Positions 16,682-24,366 of a DNA stretch of 64,000 nt are shown here, one piece after another. Where the stretch lies: positions 1,066,062 to 1,130,061 of the forward strand of contig NZ_JAHKPY010000003.1 of assembly GCF_018860745.1 (NCBI RefSeq), in the 5' to 3' direction. Under the pieces are notes generated by a model. The model saw only the letters and a list, made by a program, of their open reading frames with translations. It was not told the DNA's origin and made no database searches. The DNA is from Zobellia uliginosa. Its GTDB lineage: Bacteria; Bacteroidota; Bacteroidia; Flavobacteriales; Flavobacteriaceae. The position numbers and the translations under genes are program-made. The number at the start of each line of letters is the position of its first letter. The stretch's first letter is position 1.

Positions 16682-17872
16682 ATGAGAAACTTACTACTCT
16701 TTTTTTCAGCCCTTATTTTAGGCACCTCAGGTGTTATGGCTATGGGTACAGTAGAAGATAAGGTTGCGGAACGCAATGCTTATAGGTACAACGACTCCTT
16801 TATTTTTGTCGAGAATGGCATTACGTTTTCGGTATATCCAGATGGTGAATTTGATTTTTATATAGATAACCGTGTAACCGGACGTCGCAACGGCGTAACC
16901 TTTAATTCCGGTTATGATTACAGCCCGTATGCACAGTATGATGATTATGGTGCCGTGGTTCAAGTAGAAAACGTACCTATCTATTATGACTATTATGGTC
17001 GTGTTACTCAAGTTGGTGATGTAGATATAAGATACAATAACAATCGCGTACGTAGTGTTGGTGGAATGTCTGTTTTCTATAACCGTAGAGGTTTATATGA
17101 TTACCATACAGGTTACATTAACGTTTACAATAGACATTATGTATACAGACCTTTTCATGCATTTTTTGCAAGACCGATTATTGGCTTTAATTTAGTATTC
17201 AACAAGCCATATAGAAGGTTTTACAGTCCTGTACGCTATACATATTATAACCCTTACAGATATAACTCAAGACGTGCATATGCCAAAATAGGAAATACGC
17301 ACCGTTATAATAAAGTAAGAAGTAATAGGTCTAAAATTTATAGAAACGATAATAGAGTTACCGTTAGAAGCAGCGCGTCCAGAAATAACAGATCGGTTTC
17401 AAAAAGAAACAATAATGCGATAAGAACAAATAGAGCTGTTGCATCAAACAGGGGTAATATAACAAGAAGAACGGCGTCTAGAAGTAGTGCAACACGCAAA
17501 GGTAATTCTAACACAAAAGTTACCAACAGAAGTTCTTCTATTAGATCTAGGACAAGTAGCCCTTCTAATAATAGAGCAGTTACCTCAAGATCTATAGCAA
17601 CAAGAAAACCAGCTAATACAACAGTAAATAAAAGAACGGTGATGAGATCGCCTCGTAACACTTCGGTAACAAGAAGAAGTAGTACAACTTATAAAAGTCC
17701 GCAGACTAGAACTAGAACAGCGAGCAGAAGTGTAAGACAAGCCCCTTCTCAAAGTAGAAGTAGTGTAAGCACAAGAAGTTCAAGAAGCACAGTGAGCAAA
17801 GCTCCATCTAGAAGTAGAAGCAATACGGCTTCAAGAACTTCATCAACGCGAAGTTCCTCTAGAAGATATTAA
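16682..17872 (+). CDS. Exported protein with highly basic Arg/Ser/Thr/Asn-rich C-terminal half
   Basis: From ATG 16682 (396 residues) the protein starts MRNLLLFFSALILGTSGVMA, a clear signal peptide; the upstream TTG-type start would bury it. Residues to about 190 form a tyrosine- and glycine-rich region with repeated short strands (for example YYDYYGRVTQVGDVDIRYNN, VFYNRRGLYDY). The rest is low complexity, with many SR, RSS, TR and NR pairs and almost no acidic residues. I do not know a function. Such tails may bind polyanions or sit in the envelope. The reverse strand shows a leucine-rich open frame here that is only a composition artefact. Confidence 0.75.
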   Translation: MRNLLLFFSALILGTSGVMAMGTVEDKVAERNAYRYNDSFIFVENGITFSVYPDGEFDFYIDNRVTGRRNGVTFNSGYDYSPYAQYDDYGAVVQVENVPIYYDYYGRVTQVGDVDIRYNNNRVRSVGGMSVFYNRRGLYDYHTGYINVYNRHYVYRPFHAFFARPIIGFNLVFNKPYRRFYSPVRYTYYNPYRYNSRRAYAKIGNTHRYNKVRSNRSKIYRNDNRVTVRSSASRNNRSVSKRNNNAIRTNRAVASNRGNITRRTASRSSATRKGNSNTKVTNRSSSIRSRTSSPSNNRAVTSRSIATRKPANTTVNKRTVMRSPRNTSVTRRSSTTYKSPQTRTRTASRSVRQAPSQSRSSVSTRSSRSTVSKAPSRSRSNTASRTSSTRSSSRRY

Positions 17873-17900
17873 AAATAGTTTTTAGGTGAGTTGGTTGTTA

Positions 17901-17935
17901 CCCCCGCATTAGATTAATCTAATGCGGGGGTTTTT
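17901..17935. terminator. Bidirectional terminator, perfect palindrome
   Basis: A perfect 30-nt inverted repeat (15 + 15) starting CCCCCGCATTAG occupies 17901-17930 and is followed by TTTTTATTTT. It separates the convergent basic-tail gene and the molybdoenzyme gene. Confidence 0.9.
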
Positions 17936-17952
17936 ATTTTACCGGCAAGTAT

Positions 17953-20256
17953 TTAATTAACCTTTTCTACGGTAACTTTAATTGACTTACTAATCGGTGT
18001 CTTACTTTTATCCGCATACTGATCAAAAGGAACCAAAACATTAGTTTCTGGATAATATGCTGCCAAATCCCCAGAAGGAATGTTGTAGGGAACAACTAAA
18101 AATTTATTTGCTGTACGCACAACTCCATTATAAGTACTGGTGATATTTATGACGTCTTTCTTATTAAGACCTTTCTTTTTCATATCCTCGGGATTCATGA
18201 ACAACACCCTTCTTTCGTTATATATACCCCTATACCTATCGTCCATTCCATAAATAGTGGTATTAAACTGATCATGAGACCTTATGGTCATTAACATAAA
18301 CTCATCTGCTTTTAAATTATGTTCAGGAAGTGGGTTTATCGTTAATTGCGCTCTACCATTTGGTAGCATACTAAAATCCAAATCCCTTACATTATTAGGT
18401 AAGTAATAGCCAATACCTTTTGAACGTTCTTTGGTATTATCAAAACCTTTTACAACATGGTCTATACTTTCTCTAATCAGCTCATAATCTTCACCCATAG
18501 CTTTCCAATTCATGGAATGTTTACCTCCAAAAAAAGTATGTGCCAATTCCGCTATTAGCTCAGGTTCACTCTTTATATTGTCAGAAGTAGGTTTTAAAAG
18601 TCCACGCGATTGTCTCACACGCCCCATACTGTCTTCCATAGTCTGATAACGCAAAGTACCGTCCTTCATATCTTTTTCGGAACGTCCAAAAGTAGGCAGA
18701 ATTACAGCTGTCTTTCCAGTAACCAAATGAGATCTATTCAATTTTGTACTTATTTGAACCGTTAATTCGCAGTTTTGCATAGCCTTGGCAGTATACAGAG
18801 TATCAGAAGCGGCCATTAAAAAGTTACCGCCTAAACATATAAAGACTTTGCCTTTTTCATCATGCATGGCCTTAATGGCTCCAACAACATCTACCCCCTC
18901 CTTATCAGGAGCTTTAAAACCAAGATGTTTTTCAATTCGCTCGTTTAGTTCCTTATTTACAAAGTGCATTATCCCTACACTACGGTCTCCTTGCACATTA
19001 CTGTGCCCACGTACAGGACATGTTCCTGCATTTGGTTTCCCCAAAGAACCCTTTAACATCAAGAGATTAAGGTATTCACAAATTGTTGCAACCCCATTCT
19101 TATGTTGAGTAAGTCCCATGGCCCAGCAAACTACAATATTGCTGCTTGTAGCCAAAAGAGCAACGGTTTCGTTAATTTTTTCTTCGCTTACTCCGCTCAA
19201 CTTTAAAAGTGTTTCCTCATCATATGCTTTGAAAGAGTTTGTAAGACTTTCATAACCATCTACGTATTTGACCATGAAATCATGATCGAATACTTTCTGT
19301 CCCTTTTCATCTAATGCCGCTAATTTTTTCAGAATAAGTTTCATTAAGGCTATATCCTGATTAATACGAACTTGTAAATGTATATCTGTCAAATCCTCAC
19401 CAGGACCGATCAGACCATTTAAATGTTGTGGATTTTTAAAGTTGATAAGTCCTGATTCTTCCAATGGATTAATGCTGATGACTTTTCCTCCATTCTTTTT
19501 ACACTTTTCTAAAGCAGAAAGCATTCTTGGGTGGTTTGTTCCTGGATTTTGACCAGCAACTATAACCACATCCGCACCATATAAATCTTCTAGTTTCACA
19601 GACCCTTTGCCAATACCCAAAGTTTCGGAGAGGGCAACACCACTAGATTCATGGCACATATTGGAACAATCTGGCATATTGTTAGTGCCTAGAGCACGGG
19701 CAAACATACCATATAGATATGCCGCCTCATTACTTGATCTACCGGATGTATAAAAAATAGCGTCATCAGGTGAGTTCAATTTATGTAATTCTATAGAAAT
19801 CAGCTCATAGCATTCTTCCCAAGAAATAGGCTCATAATTAATACTCCCCGATCTAAGAACCAAAGGCTCTGTTATTCTACCGAATTTATTAAGCTGATAT
19901 TCCGTAAGTCTAGATAGTTCTTCTACCGTATATTTTTGGAAAAATTCACGCCCTATTTTATCGGTAGTCGCCTCGTCAGCTACTGCTTTAGCACCATTTT
20001 CACAATATTCTGCCACAGTAGAAGGATGTTCAGGATTTGGCCAAGCACAACTTGGACAATCAAAACCATCTTCTTGATTTAGCTCTAAAAAAGCACGCAT
20101 GGAACGTACAATTCCCATTTCTTTAAAACCATGGCGTAACGCCTCTTTTACTCCTACTTTTCCCGCTGCATATTTAACCGGTTCCGTAACCTTTATATTG
20201 GAAAAATCTTCAGAGCCTATAACCGATACATTTCTTTGAAAATCTTTATTTGACAT
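17953..20256 (-). CDS. FdhF/YdeP-family molybdopterin oxidoreductase
   Basis: A 767-residue member of the formate dehydrogenase-like alpha subunit group that includes E. coli YdeP. The N-terminal part has CPSCAWPNPEHPSTVAEYCE, a cysteine cluster of the kind seen in this group. The core contains ISWEECYELISIEL, YTSGRSSNEAAYLYG, NMCHESSGVAL and PVRGHSNVQGDRSVGI, typical of molybdopterin-binding subunits. The C-terminal domain has a DRYRGIYNERRV segment. There is no Tat signal, so it is cytoplasmic. The electron donor and substrate are unknown; YdeP has been linked to acid resistance. It lies 16 nt downstream of a small DUF7009-type gene, likely its operon partner. Confidence 0.88.
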   Translation of the reverse strand: MSNKDFQRNVSVIGSEDFSNIKVTEPVKYAAGKVGVKEALRHGFKEMGIVRSMRAFLELNQEDGFDCPSCAWPNPEHPSTVAEYCENGAKAVADEATTDKIGREFFQKYTVEELSRLTEYQLNKFGRITEPLVLRSGSINYEPISWEECYELISIELHKLNSPDDAIFYTSGRSSNEAAYLYGMFARALGTNNMPDCSNMCHESSGVALSETLGIGKGSVKLEDLYGADVVIVAGQNPGTNHPRMLSALEKCKKNGGKVISINPLEESGLINFKNPQHLNGLIGPGEDLTDIHLQVRINQDIALMKLILKKLAALDEKGQKVFDHDFMVKYVDGYESLTNSFKAYDEETLLKLSGVSEEKINETVALLATSSNIVVCWAMGLTQHKNGVATICEYLNLLMLKGSLGKPNAGTCPVRGHSNVQGDRSVGIMHFVNKELNERIEKHLGFKAPDKEGVDVVGAIKAMHDEKGKVFICLGGNFLMAASDTLYTAKAMQNCELTVQISTKLNRSHLVTGKTAVILPTFGRSEKDMKDGTLRYQTMEDSMGRVRQSRGLLKPTSDNIKSEPELIAELAHTFFGGKHSMNWKAMGEDYELIRESIDHVVKGFDNTKERSKGIGYYLPNNVRDLDFSMLPNGRAQLTINPLPEHNLKADEFMLMTIRSHDQFNTTIYGMDDRYRGIYNERRVLFMNPEDMKKKGLNKKDVINITSTYNGVVRTANKFLVVPYNIPSGDLAAYYPETNVLVPFDQYADKSKTPISKSIKVTVEKVN

Positions 20257-20272
20257 ATGTAAATTTCAGTTT

Positions 20273-20641
20273 CTAGTGATGCAATTTAGGGTTTGGGTAA
20301 TTATCCGTTTCATCTTCTCCCCTATCCTCCAAACAGGTAAAATCCTTCTCGACCAAAAGAGTCAAGGTTTTACCGTCTTCAAGGGGAATTGAATTGCTGA
20401 ATCCTACTCTATTACTACTCTCCCAGTCCTTGATACTATCTTTAGGAAGGAGTAAAGTCATCATATTATCCTCATAAGTTGCAGTAAGAGCAGACAAACC
20501 TTCCTTACTGCTTAGCGCATAAGTAAATATATTATTAAGAAATTGAGTTTTTTCTTGAATATACCCAGTTTCACAAAACTGGGATACTTCCATTTTAGTA
20601 ATTCTCATGCGAATGGAATTACCTCTTATACGTATTTTCAT
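20273..20641 (-). CDS. Small protein, DUF7009-like
   Basis: A 122-residue soluble protein starting MKIRIRGNSIRMRITKMEV, a short beta-rich N-terminus that I associate with the DUF7009 family of Bacteroidota; recognition is from memory of this N-terminal pattern. It sits 16 nt upstream of the molybdopterin oxidoreductase gene on the same strand, so the two are almost certainly co-transcribed and the protein may help mature or regulate that enzyme. It has only two cysteines and no metal-binding cluster. No signal peptide is present. Confidence 0.7.
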   Translation of the reverse strand: MKIRIRGNSIRMRITKMEVSQFCETGYIQEKTQFLNNIFTYALSSKEGLSALTATYEDNMMTLLLPKDSIKDWESSNRVGFSNSIPLEDGKTLTLLVEKDFTCLEDRGEDETDNYPNPKLHH

Positions 20642-20696
20642 GAAGAGAAAAAATTGATGGTGACCAGTAGAAAATAGCCCTAAATTTTAATTAAGG

Positions 20697-21482
20697 TTAA
20701 ATATACAAGTCAATATTGAAAAAACGTGGAATATTTCTTCTTTCTTGGGTCTTACCTACACTTCTATGCTCCTCATATAACAAAATACCATCTGAACTTG
20801 TTATTTTAAAATAAACTCCAGGACCGGGAAAGGAAGAAATTGGTGTTTCAATACTTATTAGTGGCGAAAGATAGGTCTGCTTAAAATCTATACTTTTATA
20901 ATCTATTCTAAATTTACCGTTTCTGTTTGAAACAGCTCTACCTAAAAAATCATCTTTTATCCAATCTACATCAATAGCGGAAACAATTGCACCGGCCACC
21001 GGTGTTTGTTTGTCCACTGCAGACTTTATATTTCCCACAATTGTCCAAATATCAAATGATCTTCGTATTTGGTCCCAAAATTGAAAACTAAAGCTGTAAT
21101 TCCAACTAAACTCTTTATTTTGGTTGACTTTACGCCATATTGGATTTAATCTTCTCGCCGTAAATTGAACTGGGTTTTGCTTTTCTCGAGTGATACTATT
21201 AATATCCGATACTACTAGGTCTATTTCAATCTCGCCTTCTTTATAAGCATCACAAATATCAATGGTATAATTTCCATCAGCATCTGTAAAACCAGTGCCA
21301 AGAAGATTTTCGGACTTTTGTTCTATCATCTCAGCGGTAAGTTTATACAATTGGTTTTTAAGGTCTTGTGCCCCCTTAAGCGCACTCATCACTCTATAAA
21401 CCCTAACCTGCACATTATCCAAAGTTTCATAAAGGTCTATATGTAGATTGGCCCTTAGATTACCTTTGATGGTGTATCCCAT
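20697..21482 (-). CDS. Protein with two transthyretin-like beta-sandwich modules, unknown function
   Basis: A 261-residue protein without a signal peptide. Two segments carry the loop pattern of carboxypeptidase-regulatory/transthyretin-like domains: GTGFTDADGNYTIDI (near residue 75) and GRAVSNRNGKFRIDY (near residue 190), each followed by beta-strands. A linker with several tryptophans (FSWNYSFSFQFWDQI) separates them. Such domains usually occur in exported proteins, so the lack of a visible signal is odd. It lies 55 nt upstream of the DUF7009-like gene on the same strand and could be part of that unit, but no shared function is evident. Confidence 0.65.
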   Translation of the reverse strand: MGYTIKGNLRANLHIDLYETLDNVQVRVYRVMSALKGAQDLKNQLYKLTAEMIEQKSENLLGTGFTDADGNYTIDICDAYKEGEIEIDLVVSDINSITREKQNPVQFTARRLNPIWRKVNQNKEFSWNYSFSFQFWDQIRRSFDIWTIVGNIKSAVDKQTPVAGAIVSAIDVDWIKDDFLGRAVSNRNGKFRIDYKSIDFKQTYLSPLISIETPISSFPGPGVYFKITSSDGILLYEEHRSVGKTQERRNIPRFFNIDLYI

Positions 21483-21584
21483 TTCAATTATATTAGTAGA
21501 TGATTAAATTAACGCCTGTTTAGTAAAAGGTCAGCGCAGGATTGAATGGGGGCATTCGTGATGAACTTGAGTGTTAAGATAAAG

Positions 21585-23051
21585 TTATTGTTCTTTCTTT
21601 CCAAATACTTTTGAAAGGACTTGAAAAACATCTTCGGAAATTTTAAACTTATATAAAACTATTATGTAAATAACAGCTATGCCTAAACTCTTAACACCAA
21701 TATTAAATATAGGATGAAAAGGAAGTTCTATATAGTAGAACAAAAAGGTAGTAACTAGTAATAAAATTGAAATTTTGATAGTTTCCCTTGTAAAAGGATG
21801 CATATTGAATTTCATTTGTACGTAAATCAGCTTAACCGTATTATAAATAAAGAAAGCAGAAAAACTTGCTATTGCAGCACCGTCCAGACCATAGGCAGGA
21901 ATAAGCCATATATTCAAGAAAACAGTGATAACCGCTAGGAACAAGCCCATGAAAAGAACTGCCTTGTAATAATCAGAATTATATAAAATAGAATTATTAT
22001 TTCCCAGAAGCGCATCATACAATTTAGCTAAGCCCAACCAAATAAAAATTACATAACCATTTCGGTAGGCGTCTGGCAAAAGCTCATATAAATCATTTAG
22101 GTTCAGAAAAATAAGAATAAATAAAAGTCCTGATATGATATACAAGGTTAACGAACTTTTTTGATAAAGTCGTTTGAGCCCTACCATATCATCCTTAGTA
22201 AGAAGTTCTGCTGTAAGGGGATAAGTAATTTGATGCATTGAACGTGATGGAACTGCAATTACCAAAGCAATAAAACTCGCAACACCATAATAGGCAACAT
22301 TTTCTATTTTTATAAACTGATTGATCATCACCTTATCTATCTCCAATAACACAATGGCTACAGAACCACCTAAGATGATCAAAGCACTATACGTAACTAT
22401 TTTACGGGTATTTTGTGGAAAGTCAAATATTAATTTAGGCTGATGTAATTTGTAAGCATAGATTTGCATACCAAGTGTACGAAGCAAATAAGCAGCAACC
22501 AAATAATCCAGAAAGGATTGTACCGAAATAACCTTGAAATAAAGTAGAATCAATAATACCGTTTGAGCCACCCGTCCAAAAATTTCCTTCATGAAATTTC
22601 CGAAAACAGACTTCATTTGCACCCTTGCCCAGGCATAAAACAACTCAAAATATGCCATAGACATGGCTATTAGAAATATATGCCAAACATAATTTTTTAC
22701 AATAGGGTTTTCTTTGGACAAAAAGCTGCCAATAGTATCATTGGCCAAAAAAGTTAACGCCCCAATAGGAAGGGTCAAAACCAATGGCAAAAGCAACATG
22801 AGCGTTAAAAACCCGTCTGTAGCCTTCGCATCTTTCTTAAAACCACTATAGAATTTTATTAAGGTATTGGGAACGCCAAATGCCAAAATGGGCATTAAAA
22901 CAACAGATGCAGATAGAACCACCTGAAGAAGACCATAATATTTGGGCTCCATGAACTGTAGATAGAGAACTAATGTATTTATAGCACCAAGACCAAAACC
23001 TAAATAGGTAACTATTGAATTGTTCAGTGACTGTTTAAATACCAAGCCCAT
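21585..23051 (-). CDS. Polysaccharide flippase-like membrane protein (MATE/Wzx type)
   Basis: A 488-residue protein with about 12-14 hydrophobic helices and the overall pattern of the polysaccharide-transport/flippase group (N-terminal LGAINTLVLYLQFMEPKYYG, then a long series of helices ending in a short basic tail). It would flip a lipid-linked oligosaccharide across the inner membrane. Its start abuts the stop of the upstream glycosyltransferase without a gap, and a YfhO-like gene lies before that, so the three genes act together in envelope glycan assembly. The glycan and its lipid carrier cannot be identified. Confidence 0.85.
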   Translation of the reverse strand: MGLVFKQSLNNSIVTYLGFGLGAINTLVLYLQFMEPKYYGLLQVVLSASVVLMPILAFGVPNTLIKFYSGFKKDAKATDGFLTLMLLLPLVLTLPIGALTFLANDTIGSFLSKENPIVKNYVWHIFLIAMSMAYFELFYAWARVQMKSVFGNFMKEIFGRVAQTVLLILLYFKVISVQSFLDYLVAAYLLRTLGMQIYAYKLHQPKLIFDFPQNTRKIVTYSALIILGGSVAIVLLEIDKVMINQFIKIENVAYYGVASFIALVIAVPSRSMHQITYPLTAELLTKDDMVGLKRLYQKSSLTLYIISGLLFILIFLNLNDLYELLPDAYRNGYVIFIWLGLAKLYDALLGNNNSILYNSDYYKAVLFMGLFLAVITVFLNIWLIPAYGLDGAAIASFSAFFIYNTVKLIYVQMKFNMHPFTRETIKISILLLVTTFLFYYIELPFHPIFNIGVKSLGIAVIYIIVLYKFKISEDVFQVLSKVFGKKEQ

Positions 23052-24323
23052 TTACAAAAGTTTAGATAATTCTTCTGTTAACGCCCTGCGACTGAACTTT
23101 TCGATAGCTACAGATTTAGAGATAATGCTTCCCTTTTTAAAAGTATTATAATACTCCAAAATAGTTTTCTTCAATTCAGCCTGAGCCTCATAATCAAAAA
23201 CTTTTCCTGCATTCGTATTCTCAATGATTTCACCTGCCTCCCATCCTTTAGGGCCTACTGCCAGGATAGGCCTTTTGGCAATCATATATTCAAACAACTT
23301 ACCAGGTATTATTCCTTTCGTCTCTTCACTATCTATCTCCACCATCAATAATAGTTGCGATCTCTGCTGTCTTCGTTGTGCTTCGGCATGGGAGCCATAT
23401 CCTCTCATTTTAATATAAGGTCCTAGCTCGTTTCTATACATAGCATCCATAACGTCTTGGCTAACAACACCCATAAACTCTAATTGTAGATCGCCACGAA
23501 AAACAGCATCTTCTGCCGCAATTTGTGATAATACTTTCCAAAGATTCTTTGGATTTCTTCCTGTTAACAAAGAACCTATATGGGAAATAGTAAATCTATG
23601 GTCTAAATTGGCATCTCCTGCATAATCCGAATCATACCCATTTGTAATTACTGAAATAGGTGTATTGGTGATAGTCTTAAATTCTGCTTTTGTGGTATTA
23701 CTGGTTGCTATGACTCTATCTGCCTCGTATAAAACAGCTTTTTCTAATTCTTTGTGTTTTCTTGCCGAACCCTTGCTCAGTTTTAGTTCCTTATGATACC
23801 CTATGGAAGTCCACGGATCTCTAAAGTCTGCCAGCCAATTAATGTCATTATCTTTCTTTAATTGTCTTCCAATAAGGTGCACGCTATGCGGTGGGCCTGT
23901 AGTTATGACAGTATCAATAGCTTCTTTTACCAATACATCAGTTAAATATTTTACAGAAGGTTTAATCCAATATTTTCGAGCATCCGGTATGAAAAAATTT
24001 CCTCTGACCCACAACATGGTCTTCTCAAAAAATGATTGGTTTTTAGTTTGAATAATGCCCGAACTGATTCTTTTCGTTTTTTTTGAAGAAAATACTTTGG
24101 CAAGGCCATAAGGCTCAAAAAGAGGTTGGGAATATATAGTAATATCTTTAGGTATCTCATTGACCAACGTGGCATCCTCTATAGGGTAATGCGGATTTTC
24201 GGGTATATAAACTACAGGTTCAATACCAAAATCTCGTAGATATTTAACAAATTTCAACCACCTCTGTACACCGGGACCACCAGCAGGAGGCCAATAATAG
24301 GTGATAATGAGGACTTTTTTCAT
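23052..24323 (-). CDS. GT4-like glycosyltransferase
   Basis: A 423-residue GT-B fold glycosyltransferase. The N-terminus IITYYWPPAGGPGVQRWLKF is the typical donor-independent start of GT4-type enzymes. ADFRDPWTSIGY, ADRVIATSN and the later KGIIPGKLFEYMIAKRPILA (nucleotide-sugar binding side, with the conserved glutamate of the EX7E type) are present. It is cytoplasmic or membrane-associated. It lies between the YfhO-like gene (43 nt away) and the flippase (0 nt), so a role in making the flipped oligosaccharide is likely. The sugar donor is not clear. Confidence 0.85.
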   Translation of the reverse strand: MKKVLIITYYWPPAGGPGVQRWLKFVKYLRDFGIEPVVYIPENPHYPIEDATLVNEIPKDITIYSQPLFEPYGLAKVFSSKKTKRISSGIIQTKNQSFFEKTMLWVRGNFFIPDARKYWIKPSVKYLTDVLVKEAIDTVITTGPPHSVHLIGRQLKKDNDINWLADFRDPWTSIGYHKELKLSKGSARKHKELEKAVLYEADRVIATSNTTKAEFKTITNTPISVITNGYDSDYAGDANLDHRFTISHIGSLLTGRNPKNLWKVLSQIAAEDAVFRGDLQLEFMGVVSQDVMDAMYRNELGPYIKMRGYGSHAEAQRRQQRSQLLLMVEIDSEETKGIIPGKLFEYMIAKRPILAVGPKGWEAGEIIENTNAGKVFDYEAQAELKKTILEYYNTFKKGSIISKSVAIEKFSRRALTEELSKLL

Positions 24324-24366
24324 AAGTGTAAATTACTAAGTAGAGGATCGAGAAATCTTTACCAAC

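Noticed and set aside
17338-17661. Leucine-rich reverse-strand frame over the basic-tail gene
   Set aside because: A composition shadow of the Arg/Ser/Asn-rich codons on the plus strand.
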